A DNA stretch of 64,000 bases from Gordionus sp. m RMFG-2023 (taxonomy: Eukaryota; Nematomorpha; Gordioida; Chordodea; Parachordodidae): positions 18,972,052-19,036,051 of the forward strand of contig NC_088776.1 in NCBI RefSeq assembly GCF_954871325.1, given 5' to 3'. The position numbers and the translations under genes were made by a program. The notes under the pieces are model-generated. The model did not search any database, was not told the DNA's origin, and saw nothing but the letters and a program-made list of their open reading frames with translations. Below are positions 22,801 through 37,800 of the stretch, one piece after another; within the stretch, counting starts at the first letter, position 1, and each line of letters starts with the position of its first letter.

Positions 22801-25800
22801 AATGAATGGGGTTGTTTATATATGTCGTATTGGGATATGGTGTCTTTGGGATGCGGAACCTCTTAATTTTATATCATTTATTGAGAACGATTTGTAAATT
22901 TAGAAAACCTGATTTGATCGGAAATGTATTCCAGCATATGTAGAGCAACTACCCTATGAATTTGAGATAATTTTTGCCATAAAATTATAAGAAAAACCAA
23001 TATAAAAATGAATATAAAGTTAAATATGGTTCAAAGGTTTATGGCAAAATTGTCTGAAATTCACGAGTACTCCATACGCTGGAAAACATTTCCGGTCAAA
23101 TCAGATTTTGCAAATTTTAAAATCGCCTTAAATGATTTAAAATTAAAAACTTCGACTTTATGAAACAAGAAAAATTGTGACTTTCGGCCGACCTCTTTCA
23201 ATTTCAACGATTTGTAGGAACATTATATATATATCAGTTATATTCAAAAACAAAATTTTAATTAAATCTGCTCTTTACCTATGTTAAATAATTAGTTTCC
23301 ATTTAAAAATTAAATTATTTCGAATAATGAATTTGGCAATAATAAAGTGATTATGAGAAAAACATCAAAATTATCTTTTTTAAAAAAATACGAGTCATCT
23401 TATGAACAGAAGAAATTTGAAATTAATATTTCGAAATGAATAGGAGAGCTTCAATTTTTTGTTTACTTATTTTCTAATAATTTCTTCAATAATTAACGAG
23501 AATGGGTAATTATTTAAAAATATCGCGAATAATATATACAAAGGTATAGATGTTAAATGAATGTTGCGATGCAATAAAATGCTTTATTTATTAATGTTTA
23601 AAATAATTCAAAGCATTATTATTGATTTATAAGTAATATTGACATGTAGTGACCGTATAAATAAAGAAAGAATACCTTGTCTTCCTCATTGCCACCATTT
23701 TGCATAGAATAATCTCCATCGTCTTCAAGCAAAGCTTTGTAACTAATTCCTTCAAAATCCGACATGCTATATAGGCCAGCAGAACTCAGGTCATTTTCGA
23801 CTTCATGACTTAAGGTATTCACCTCTGATGGTTTACTAACAGCATCGTAAATTTTATCTTCGTACTGGTAATGTGGAGAAACTATAAAGCGATAATATAA
23901 TTTTTTTTACTTTGGATTAAGTTTAAATTTATTTTTAGTTAATAAGTTTAATAAATCTTAAAAAAATATACTCAATAGAAAATCATTAAAAAATTGTAAC
24001 CATCAATTTAACTCTTAATAATGTTATTAGTATTGTCTAAATATATAATAACAAATCTTTTTTTTAATTAAAAAAAGGTCTAAAGGTAATTTACATGGAT
24101 TCACAATAAGATTGGCATCTTTGCCATCATTGAGTGCGTATAATTTATTCGTGGTCGTAACTTGAACTTCTGATAAACTCCATTCCGTCATACTATTAAA
24201 GGGATCTGTTACAAATATATATTTAATTGTGATGAATATTATATGATCTTGTATTAATCAGGGTTGACATGATTAATTAATAGACAATTGAGCAAGAGTA
24301 TTTGAACTACCAAAAATATAACGCTAAATAAAATATTCGCTTTCGCTAGGCTAACTTTGTTTAAGATATAATGCCTTTAATGCAAGGGTAATTACGCGTT
24401 GACATTATGCCCAGAACTCTGCGAGGATCACATTAATGTTGGTCTCTATTTTTATCGAAAGGATGTCTTAGCCAGAAGTAAAAATTTTAAAGTGCAGATA
24501 GAGCATAATTTTCACAATAATTCATTGGTTATTTACAGCAAAAATGACAGGGTTTACAGTAAATTAGATCAATGGTCTGGGATTAAATCACTACACAAAC
24601 CAAAAAATTTTTTTAAAAAGTAGCCGCAGATCTCTACCATATGAATATTTTGTCGGCTAATTCAATTCACTAAATTAAAGCAATTAATGATTGCACTATA
24701 AGGTTATACAAATTCATAGTATAAATTATAGGGCTTGGATATGTATATGTAAAAGTGCTAAAAAATATGACGTTATGGTGTATATGAATATCTTTATGAG
24801 TTGCATTTGTTTATAATTAAGATATAGCCCGAGGTTTGAAAGTACCGCAATAAAAAAAAGATAAAGATTATAGAAGTAAAGAATAAAAATATAAAAAATG
24901 AAACAATATTAATCTCTAAATAAGTCACTACTAAAAATTTTAATATATTTATTCGAAGTATATAATTTTGATTGATTAAATATTACCCATTAAATGACGC
25001 CTGAGTATTCTAATAATTAGAGCTCTGCTCGAACCGGTCTAAATTTGACCAAATTCGGGTGGGTGGGACTCGGACAGAGATTTTCTCAAACTCTGTAGGA
25101 TTTCGTTTATATTAGAAAGTAAACATAAACAAGAATCTAATTTGTTAAACAACGGTCAATTCATTATTAAAATACAATAAAATCCATTATAAATATATTA
25201 AGGAATATAATCAAGAGATCGCCTCCAATATTCTAAATATTCACACCTAGCAAGGAACTATCTAGTTAGCTTTAGAAAAAAAATATGATTCATGCTGGAT
25301 TCGATAACTATCGGATTAGTAATCTACACTTACCGACTAGACCTCTGACGCTTTCAGATTTATTTTAATATATATTATAATCATGTGACGGGTCGATCCT
25401 AACAAAATAAATAAAATACCGATTCGTCCTAGTAGTAACTAACAATAAGCGACCTTAATCTTAAAATTTATTTCTAACCAGATTTAACCATCGAGAAAAT
25501 TTAAATTTTTTTGTTTCCTATACAATTTTGGATTGAACATGGATCATTTTTAAAAAAATTTTAGATCGGTGGGACAAAATTTAAAAAAAAGAAATTTCAG
25601 ATCGGGCTGGAGCTGAAAAATAGGTCCGATGTACTCTACAATAATATGGTGATAAAAGGACCAACTTTTTAATAAAGCGCATTCCTTTATTCTTAATCGG
25701 AGCCTATAACAAGTAACATTTTTAATAAGATTGGTATAAAATATATACAGTTGCGAGTTATGATTTTAAAATGAAGAGTTGAGAGGTGGTAATTTTATGA

Positions 25801-28800
25801 GCATTTTTCATATCTTTGGTCCTCTTTGTTTTGTAAAAATGTCGGAGTGGCATATTATATTATTTTTATATTTACAGGTCACATGCCTAGTATTGTTAAA
25901 CGGCTCGATTTTTTAAAGCGGCTAACCTAATATTTTAGCTAAAAAATATTACGCCAGCTATGTCTTTTCGTTAATAGATGTTTAAACCTTGCTGCAATCT
26001 ATGAGCAAAATCTCCAGGCCTGTGTAATATTTTTGGTTTAACTATTGATCGTTATTAAAAATTGCTACGTTTAACAACATTATGTATGCCCCTTCCGATA
26101 CATCAGATAGTTTAATATCATTATCAAGAAAAGAAAGGCAGGGGCTATGTGGCTAGTGTTGTTAATTTGTTTGGTTGTAAAATTTACGACCCAATTTGGT
26201 GCTCATGATTGCTCCGAGCATGAACCCGGGGTTCAAACTAGCATTGTTAAACGGCTCGTTTTAAGCCGATTTAGAAAAGGCTAACTCAATATTTTAGCCA
26301 AAAAAATATTTCCTAAGGCTCGAGATTTAGCTAATAGATGTCTAGACCTTTGTGCGATCTATGAGCCAAATCTTAAAGGCTTGATAATATATTTCTGGAT
26401 AAAATACTGAGTTAGCCGTTTACAAAAATTGGCTAAAATAGAGCCGTTTAACAACACTAGTTCAAATTAAGAGCAAAAACCCATTTATTTTTATTTGTTT
26501 TTTGTTGAACTTAGGAAATTAAATGTTCGATATATGAATCAATCGAGAGCTAATCAAAAGATCTATTCATTAGGATAAGAGTTTCCTCTCGATGAGATAA
26601 TCTAGGGCTGGGGGGGGGGGGTCAGGAATATTTTTAACAACACAAAAATTATATGGGTATTAAATAAGGTATTTTATTTATACAATCATAATTATTATTC
26701 TAAGTGGGCAAGTCTAGGTCTTGAGAGTTCAGGAATATTTTTAACAACGCAAAATATTGATATGGGCATTAAATAAAAGGTAATTTAATTATGTTTTAAT
26801 TGTAATCATAATTATTATTCTAAGTAGGTGGATCTAGGTCTTGAGGGGTCAGGAATATTTTTAACAACTCAATATTGATATGGGTGTCAAATGATGGCTT
26901 CAATGGACGGGGTTCTAGTTCTAGCCTAATTTTTATGGGGGTTTAGACCCCCAAGTCTAGACCTATCCATTATTTTAACATTGGGAGGGTTAATAAATAT
27001 TTTTAAAACAATGTGTGGGCGAATTTTAAATGTTTTAGCGTGTAAGGAGCAGAAAAAACTTATTTATTAAAAATCATTTTTATTTCATAATTTTGCATAT
27101 TTTATAGGTTTAAAAATAAAAATACATTAAAATAAAATAAAATAAGAAGCCAAAACAACCATTGAAATAATTTTAAACAATGAGCGGATAACGATGGGCG
27201 GGTGAGAGAAATTCTCTTTTAAATAATTGCCGGGCGTTAGGGTTAAAACCTGCCCATTGCATACCTCTAGTTCAAAAATCTGGCAGGTCAAAAAAAAGGA
27301 AGATTGGAATAATAAAATTTAACTTTTAAAAAAGTTAATTTAAGTATAATTTTTAAATTATCATATTTTTTATAAACTAGCGTGTTTTTAAATAGGACAA
27401 ATGAGCGGAATAAAATTATTAAAACTTAGATTAATTTTTTCCTAAGCGGTTGTCGGTGCGCCAAATTCACAGGTGCCTGATAAATTTGCGGCGCCGAGAG
27501 GCATTTTAAACTTTTATTAAATAAAATTATGCATTTTTATATAATTGTCGCCAATAATATATATAAGCAAATAAAATATTTAGGTAATATAATATACATT
27601 AATTTAAAAATTAAATTCATCTAAATGATAATTGTCGTGAACAAATATAATTTTATCAAAATTGATAAAACATAAAATGTTCTTATGGCGTTAAGTATTA
27701 ATCGAGAGAAAATATTATTTCGCTAGGTATATAAGTTGCAGGTATACAAAGAACTTTCCTAGCTAAATTAGCAAGGAGTGATCGAGATATTTATAATATA
27801 TGGGCTCAGTGGCGTAGACAAAGGAAGGGTTAACCCCCCCCCCCCAATAACCTCCGAATTTTTTTTAAAATATATTGTTAAACAAAAAAGATAGTTTTAC
27901 AAATTTTAATTTATTTTTTATAATTTTTAATTAAAATAAAAAGTATTCAATTTGGTAAAAATAAACTGCAAACTTTTATTTTCTTTTACCAGTTGAGTCT
28001 GAATTATTAATTACACTTGAAAAGCGAGAGGATATTAAGAAAATTCCAGAGTTTTACTCTGATGATTTATCAGGATCGTATGATAAGTTGCTTTGTGATG
28101 TCGAATTTTGGCATAAAAATCTTGACAGAATAGAGTAAAGACAAAAAATGCTTTGCAGACCTTTTCTTAGTGTAATTGCTCTTTAGATTCCCTGCTTAAC
28201 ATCAAAACATGTTTTTTCATTTTAGCTACCTTACCGATTATTAGGAACTGCACTAATGAAAGGTCTTTTTCAACTTTGAAAAGGTTAAAAACCTATTTAA
28301 GAAATAGCACCGGTGAACCGTTTAAATGGAATAACCCTATTAAATATTTATAAGATTATTCTAGGTAAAAATTTGAATTAGCCAAATCTCAGAGAAAAGT
28401 AGATCTCTCTTTATAAATTCAGATCATAAAATTGCAATATGATTATACGTTCTTAGTCATAATTTTTATATGCAAAACTTAATTATAAAAAATTCTGTCA
28501 TAATATTTTTTATATCATACTATTTTTAATAAAAGTATTACATTAATAAGAGTTATATATATTTTGATAATATGATCATTTGTATTAATTATAATTGTTA
28601 AATTATATTTTTTTTTAAATACCGTTATATGCAACAAGAATTACTTGTATATATTTTATATCTTTTTAAAATAGTTATTTACAATAAATTTTTAATTAAT
28701 AATCTGAATAAAATTTATATATTTTAAATTTATTTTATTGTATATTATTAAAATAAACACATAGTTAAATAAAGGGATGTTATTATACTATTTAAATATA

Positions 28801-31800
28801 AATAAAAATAATTATTTTTAACATAGAATAAGATATATTGAGTGATCATAAAAATGGATGATTGGTGGGGAAGGGGGGGGGGGTTTCTTTTTCTACACCG
28901 AATGGATTAAATTGATTTACAATAGAACACTAAATATTGATAAAACTTTCAGAATAATGCTTTCAGTCGTAAATTAATCATAAATTTGGCCAAAATTTTG
29001 TTTAATATTTTTTTGTTTATGCTAGCTACTTTAGCAATTAGACACTAATAAAGCACAAAATATTGGCAAATTTTAAAATTACTATTTTGTTCATTCAACT
29101 TTAACAAAGATGATATAAAGATAGCTACTGAAAAATAATACTTTGGTATTTTTTAGGGATCCGGCCAAAGGAGAGGGAGTTTCGCCCCCAAAAAAAGTTT
29201 TAACCCCCCCCCCCCGCCATGGATAAATCGTGGCTACGCTACTGTATGGGTTTAATGATTGAGCCTTATCTATAATTTATCTTTCCTGTATTTCGATCAT
29301 TGTCAAGGTTTAAAGTCTTTGAGGCACATCTCGTCTTAAAAATGCTGAAATAAACATTGGATTTTCCCTAAATTTATTTTTCGTCTATTTTTATTTCTTT
29401 AAATATATTTTAAGGAAGGCTAAAATTATTCTCAGTGTGCTAGTTTTTGATGATTATCATAAATTTTTAAATATTCTAAATTATTAAATGAAATTGAATT
29501 TGATATTTTTCTTTTTGGATCGTAATTCTAGGTTCTCATTTTTAGAAAGGCAAAATATAAATTCTTATATAACATTTTTAAAAAATTAAATATAATTCTA
29601 AAAATAGATGCGAGGCAAACCTTTTTAAAATTATTTATTAAATAAAAAATGGTTAATAACGATTTAAAAATTTTTTTTATATATTTTGCATAAAATATAA
29701 TTTTTTTATTTCAAAATTGTATCTAAGAGTTATTCAACTATCCTTTAGAGGGTTGAATTTGGTATCGGCTAAGAATATTGGCAGATACTAGGAATGCATG
29801 ATTTTTTACTATGAAAAATCTATCAATATCCTGTCAAACTTTAATTTAAGCCTTCAGAAACTACTCCAAGATTATTTTTTGAAGGCCAATCTGAATCGGC
29901 CGATACAGATCCGATATTATTAATCTGACTTGGTTCGTTAAACACATTTATATTAAAATATTTCTTATACAATAATAAAAATATCTTCTCAAATTTTTAA
30001 TTATCTTATCATTTTAAGTTTATTTATTCATTTATATTCATCAATGTAAAAGTATATTTATATTGATAAATCATTTATTTATATTAGTAAAATTGTAATA
30101 ATTTTTTCGTTCCAATTTTATTGTGTTGAAAGTAGAATCCCATATTATGTGATCAATATAAATTGTTAGAACTTTTTAAAAATTGTCTTTACAAGTTTTA
30201 AGTTAATTAATATTCTTAAAAAAAATAAATTATGTGAAGCTTGCTAGGTAACCATTTACAGGCATGGCTCGATTCATTTATGTAAAAAAAATTATTTCCT
30301 AGTCCATCTACATCTAGGTTTTCTTTAATTTGGTTATTTGGTGGTCAGGGGGTTGATAATTATATATACAATAAAAAATGAATAATATTTCTACTATTTC
30401 GCAATATATTACAATTCACGAAATTGCCAAAACAAAATTTTTTCCTCTAGCTAGGTTGATTAACGTTTGTAATTTTTTCAAGATATTTCGAGTCCTGGGA
30501 AATTACTTGTGAACGAGTCGCGATTTAACTTAATTTATCAGAAGACTATGGCTATACCAATATTAAATATCGGATCAGGCCGATACCTGTTAAAAACCGA
30601 TCTGATCTTTTTACTTTTCTTTTTTTAATTATTTTATGTATATTTATTTTACATTATATTTTCTAAATTTTTTTTAAAACAATGCAAATGCACAACACCC
30701 TTTAAATTTTATTTATATTTTAAAAGTTTTTTTATAAAAATAAAAAGGAACACCCAAAGTTTTATTTATTTTAAATCTTTTTGAATAATTACGCCAATTT
30801 TATTATTTATACCTTAAATAAAAGAATTTTTTTAATGGTACTGAATTATGGAAATATTTTACAAAAGACAAGATAATTTTGCAAAATGCGTTATCTAACT
30901 GTGTTATTCTTACTCTATATAATAGAAGATAAAATTACCCAATTGGGATATGAACAAGTATTATAGATTTAATACTAATATTAAAAAATATTGGATCTAT
31001 CAAATTCTGATCTTATCTCATCCTTTCCAAAATTTAGGAAAAGTTCCAACACAATTTTGGTTTAAATGGTGTTAAAATCATATTTCTGTGATTTTTCAAT
31101 AAATATATTGCACTTATTTATGTTAAAAAAATCTTTGTACTTCATATTATTTTAGTTACATTTAATTAGAATAAAAATAGACAATTACTAAAAAAATAAA
31201 AGGTTACCAATGTTCCCAAAAATATCGCTGTTAACGGACGTTTGTTTAGACTTTTTATCAAGGGAATTCAATTTTTTCGAATTAGGACTAATGTCTAACG
31301 TTATAAATTCATTTTCCAAAACTCTTTCCCCAAAATTTTTCCCAACTTGTTTATTCGATTCCGTGCTCAGATTCCTAATTCTCCATCCTTCCTTTCCTCC
31401 CTCTAGTTCATCCTTCGCATTATCAAACCACTAAATAAATTGTGTTTTTTAACAAAGATTAAACAATTTTTTTTATTATCTAATTTAGTATTTATAAAAA
31501 ATAGTTTATTAATTATACTGGTCGATAAAAATTTAGCTAAAATTAAGGTAGCTGCTAATTATATAAATTCATAAAATTTTAAATTCCGCGAAGGAGAGCG
31601 AGAGCGAGGAAGGCGAAAGATTCTATTTTAGAGGGACATAAATGCTGTCTATTTTCATTTTTATTATTTTTTTTAAATTCGATTGATATATTATATAAAA
31701 TATTTGAAAAATTAGTAGGTTTTATAAAATGTGTAACAATTTGAGAAGGGCGCGATTGGTAATATAATTTTTAAATACAAAATATAATTCTTTTTTTCTA

Positions 31801-34800
31801 AACTCATTTTACAATAATATCATATATACCATCATTTCATTTCGTATAATAATAAAAATTAGTTAGTATAAAAAAAATATACATCAATTATGAGATAAAA
31901 TTATTTTTTTAGTTTATCACAGGTAGTAATATAGATAGAGACTTATGAACTTTTAAGAGAACATGATTATTGCAGGCGAATCCAAATTGACCAGAAGCAC
32001 CATAAAATGTAAAATTTTAAGTATAAAATCGGATTCTTGTTCACTTCTATATATTTAAATTTGAGAATAAAAAGATGTATTTGCCTAAAATTATGATGGT
32101 ACAAAATGTCAAAAAATTATGAGAATGCACCTAGGATATATTAATATGTAGTTGTTAATGGAAATAATATATTTAGGTGAATAAAAACATTAGTCATTTT
32201 TCCGTGACAATAAAATATATTTTAATGTTAATTGTACTTTATAATTATAAAAATGAGAATTTAAAAAATGTATTGTAGGTGTAACGAGAGGTAGGGATTT
32301 ATAATAAAATGTTATTATGCAAAATTACAATTATGAAAGTTATGGATAACGTGTGAAAAGTTGGTTAAGGATGCTACTCGTCGGAGAGATAACATGGCCG
32401 TTTAAATTATTAATGTTTAAGGCATTGTACTGATTTAAAGGGGAATTGATTAAAGTATTGAAGTGATCTAAAGAGGGGACTGATGGTGCGTCTCTGAGTA
32501 AGCTGTTATTCGCATTCCACTGATTGGGAAATTTAAAAATCTTACGTGTTTCAAGTATCATTTTATTCACATTTTTACAAGTAGAGGAATCCATAAAATC
32601 ACTTTCAGAGTCTTCACAATAATCAGAGTCGTAAAAATCTGATATTGCAGCTTCTTTCCTCTTTACACGTTTAGAAGAACTATTCAACATGCTACGGTTT
32701 AAGATTTCGAGATGGAAGGTGTGGTCCTGTTCCTGTTTGCAATTATTTTTTCTCCATTTTTTATTGTCATTCATTCCTTCACAGTTATTATTCTTAAATC
32801 TTCCCTCCTCGGACTCCTTTCTCACTCTCTTTCGCGGACCTATATTAACCTCGTCTAGTATAGAGTAATCAACGGATCGATCCCGGCCATCAATTTTCTC
32901 TATTTTATAATGTAGTGGACGCACACATACAATGTTAGCTTCTCCTAACTTGACCCCAATTTTGTTTTCTGTCTCCTTCTGGTTGGAAGGTTTATTACTA
33001 TTCGGGTCTGTTAGTCCAGCAGAGATTTCAGTCATTTCATCTATTAAATCATTTTGAGGTTGTTCTGATTCCATATGTCTGATGGGGAATAAATAATATA
33101 TAATCACCAAATAGAATGTCAATATAATCGATTTCTTAAAAAACGTCATACCTTATATTCTTTCAGAACCATGAATCTTAAACTACCATTGAAATTTAAA
33201 TCTGAATAACCTAGATTAATTTTACATCGAGAAAAACTCATTTTTAGTATAGATTTTCTCGCAACTTGAACATATGCGATATATTTACCATTAAGGAGTG
33301 TGATTGGTGAGCCAAAATCTAACTGAGTTAAAAATTTCCAAATATATGCATATCTAATAAACTATCTATATGAGTTTTTAAAATAGTATATCAGAATTCA
33401 TATTTTTATATTACCATAACCCTAATTTAGACTGATTGGTAATCTAAAACATGCAATCATTTTAATGATTACAAAAATCTTATATACAAAATTCATATCA
33501 ATCATTTTGACGCTATTTATTCAATTATAGGCTGACTCGATTAACTAAAATTTGAATAAATTTTAGTTTCTGGTGGTCATTTAATAATTTATAAAATGGT
33601 ACCCAATTGAAAAATAAATTTTATAATAAGATAAGGGATACAACATCTCTTTTAAAAAAATTAAATTATTTTTATTATGATCATTATAAAATTTAAAATC
33701 CATTAAACACATTTAATAAAAGTTTTAATGTTATTAAAGTTTAAATATAGATTTTTTTAATAAACAAAAAAATAAAAAATATTAGAAATAAATATATGAC
33801 AATAAGAAAACGTAAGAATCTTTTTGATGAAAAGAAATCTTAGATAGAAACGTTCCAGATAATTTATTATAAAATATATTGTATTGGGATATGGAATTCA
33901 TGGGGAATTCGGAATTTCCCAATTTTAAATTAAATGTTAAAAATCAGATTTGACTGGAACTGTATTCCAGAATGAGTACCAATAATATTTATTTTTTTAA
34001 ATAATTTTTATCAATTTTGTTTTAAAATCGTAAATTTTTCCGCTAATATAAAATGGATCTATTTATATTTATTTGAAAATAAAATTAATTAGAAAATTTA
34101 AAACAGTTAATTTAAATATACAATATATTTTCAAAATTTGGGTAGTTTTTAGTAAATCCTTAAATAAATGACGACTGAGCAGTAAAAAATTAAGTCATTT
34201 CCTATTCTGATCCCTATATATACAAAAATATAAGAAATAGGAGAATAATATTTTTACCAAAATAGATTACATAAATCTTAGCATACGTTTGATACCAAAT
34301 TTATAAAAATATAAGAAATAGGAGAATAATATTTTTACCAAAATAGATTACATAAATCTTAGCATACGTTTGATACCAAATTTATAAAAATGAAATGAGG
34401 TAGGCCGAAAATAGTCTTTTTTTTAAAAAAAATACAATCCCAATCCAAAGCTTTTGGTGTAAAATTCAATTACAAAAAAAATGCAATAAACAAACCCATT
34501 AAAGCAAATTTCAACTTTGTCAGAGACAACATTGGTAACTTCGTTTCCATCACCCTTGTTATCTAGTTTAGATATAATAGTATCATCTCCTTTCACATTA
34601 TTAGAATCGCCTGCTATATAGTGCAAATTAACAGAGCTATCATTATAACCAATTCCTTTATCTATCGTAGTCTCGTTATTTTTGTCAGGAATCTTAGTCG
34701 TTATTTTGTAAAGCAACGGCTCTATCTTTTCAATTCGAGGCCTTTCCTTGTCACCTGTGCTTCCATTCATTTTGACCCTTCGATTAATCGCAGGAACTAT

Positions 34801-37800
34801 CTTGTAAAGCAAAGGTTCAATCCTATCGATTTCAGGTCCTCTATAATCCTCTTCCATCATCACCTTTTCGTTGCAAAGGGTTCCCCAACCAAAATCAAGG
34901 GATGGGAAGTTATCACCATTCTGGTTATCAAGCTGTTCAGGGCCGAGCCCAGCTTCCTGAGCCAGAGCAATTCTAAGCTCATCACACACTAACAAATAAT
35001 TGAGTCGGTGAAGCAAAGCCGGCAAGCAAACAGTTTTGTGCCAGAGTGGTGAAGAGAAAGGATGTATCCTACAAAGTTCAGGCACTAACATTTGTTCCCT
35101 ACGGGCCACGGTCATTTCCTTACGTTTGGTAGCTTTCACAGAGTCATGAGAGGTAGAAGATGTGGGAAGTAATGTGCCTTGTCTTTTTTAGTGAAGTAAA
35201 GAAAATAATAATAAATATACCAAATGTATTAAATTTTAAGATTTTACTATATTTATTATAGTAATTCTGATGGCACTTATAAAAAAATGGCACTTTGTCA
35301 TAAATCTTGGGGTGAGTAAGTTGAGGCGCCCCACGGTATGATCGACATCTAAAAGGTTCTGAGTTTTGTTGGTTAAACAAATTCCGTATTTGGTTTTATA
35401 GTAACTTTCAAAAGTTTCGTGAGTGATAGTATTGGATTCTTTTATAGCTTGATTATCAATATTTTCGAGTTCCATCTTGTTTGCTACATCTGTAATTTTA
35501 AAATGTTACTTTTGTGAAATTTAAAATAAATTTCATCATTTCAGAAAAAGATAAAACTGAATTAATTATCCAATCCTTCCCTGAGCTATGATTCCTGCAT
35601 TCCTAATTGTTTAAAAATATTATTAAATTATTCTCTATGTCTATGCTAACAAATCTAATAAATAAAATGAGTTCAGGCAAGGGTCAATATTCATGAAGGA
35701 TCTCAGACAAATTGAGTTGTGCTAATATAAAAAATTTTGTGATTCAAACCAAACCTATAAATAAATAAATCCTTTCATATAAATATCCGATACACTGGTC
35801 TAGCAGGATATTTGTAGTAAGCACAAATTTTGAAAATATTATCCATAAGATATCTAATAAGTTATATTTAACGTTTACACTAATGACAATTTAATAGAAT
35901 TTGGATTGAAACCTTAGTTAGAAGATAATATTTAATTGTTTTGCAGTATCAAATACAATTAGCTTATACTTAATTTGTCAAGATGTAAAATTCTAATATA
36001 AGGTATACTCTAACAAGTCCAGTAACCACGTAGATATAATGATTAAATATTTTTATAAAACCTGTTTGAATTTTTGAATCCATTTTTGTGGTCACGTTTT
36101 CCAGAACTTTGTTCATGCTATTAGTGACATCTTCACCTATAGTATTTTCTGAGATTTGAGGTTGGGATTTAGAAAGATTGGAAGTCGCATAATTAGCATT
36201 ATTCGGAAAAGGACTGAGAGGGGTCATGCTCGTGAGTATTTCAGCGACAAAAAAATACATTGGTCGATCAAAATGCCTGTATATTGGGGTAACCACTGAA
36301 TCCATAAAACTAATTTATTTATAATTAAAAAATTTATGTTTACAAATAAATATTTTGTGTTATAATATAAAGAAATTGGGGCAATGTAATGTAATTTCTC
36401 AAAAGTGATTTTTATTTATGGAAAAAATATGAAAATTAAATTTATTGATTTAAATGTAATTCAAATCCATTTCCAAAATTTTATAAAATAGATAGCTGAT
36501 TATTATATTTTATTAATTTAAAAATTCTTGTTGGTTTAATTATATCCCGGAAATTGAGTCTAAAAATTTTTAAGGCAATCCATCATTTTTTTAAAATGTT
36601 ATTTTATAAAATTGTTTAATATCTATTTCATCCTTCGTTTCCATATGGTCTAGATTTTAATATTATATTTTAAAACTTTATCAATGTTTGCTAATAATCG
36701 TAGCTAATGAGCAAGTATAACTTATCTTAAAATCAAACTTAAATCAGCAGGTATTTCATCATCTAATTATTATTTCAATATTATTATTAATTGCCTTCTT
36801 TTAGTTGCAAAAATTTGATATTTCTTGAGACATATAACAAATCAATTCCTTGTTAATCATAATTACATTATTTCACACTACTCCTTTCCTATTTCCTCTA
36901 GTTTATGAGTTGATTTTCGTTTTTGGAACATTTATTTTCAGTCCTACAAGGACACTTGAGAAGGACTTTAGTTGAAATGTTTACTTGAGAAATATCATCT
37001 GCAAAGAACAGATTGGAGATAATTTTTCTGGGTATCTTAAGACTGCTAGAGGGTAAAAGTGTAACCAAAATACATTTAGATTCAAAAAGATTCATTCCTT
37101 GTGTAGTCTATGAATATATAAGGTGCCAGTTTGTCCCTGTAGGGCGATGTTGAAATTCCAAATTATCGGATAAGTTGACGACTAACCAAACTTATCGAGT
37201 ATTTATAGTTTAAATCGATAATAATATATTTTTCTGAGATATCATAATATCGTAAAATATGATACATATCTTTTCTATGAGTGCTGTGGATAGAACCTTA
37301 ATATGAATCTTTAGATGTGGATTTGCTTTATGCAATTTAGACTCTTCCTAAACCCAGTTAGTTTGATTCATATGAAGTATTGGATCTACTATGGGGGTAT
37401 GTGAGTAAAGAATAGATATGTAGATAAAAGATTTTTAAAAGGTGAAGACATTTTACTTTTAATTTAAAGTAAATAAATCCCAAAATAAAATATTTCAGAT
37501 GAAAATTAAATAACAAATCTATATTAGTGATCATTATACTTACTCTTCCATCATCAATTCTTTTTTCTCAGTAATATAATTCGTTAACAAATAATAATTT
37601 ACTCCTTTTTATTAAATTCGAATGGAGGCCGGTTAGAGTCTTTTAAATCAACAACTGATTCGCTATCTTTGGCGAACACATAATCCATATAATTAAAATC
37701 GATCCAATTATATTTTTCCATTTCTTGATCAGATTCATCTAATGATAAATAATTATATAAATAAATAATATGTATAATATGCCAAAGAATATTAAAATTA

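Noticed and set aside
29761-30587. Element bounded by GGTATCGGC and GCCGATACC
   Set aside because: Only 9 bp of inverted repeat, no target duplication, and related GATCGG words recur inside, so the ends are not convincing.
34621-34992. Plus-strand open frame of 123 codons
   Set aside because: Shadow of the large post-PAZ Dicer exon on the other strand.
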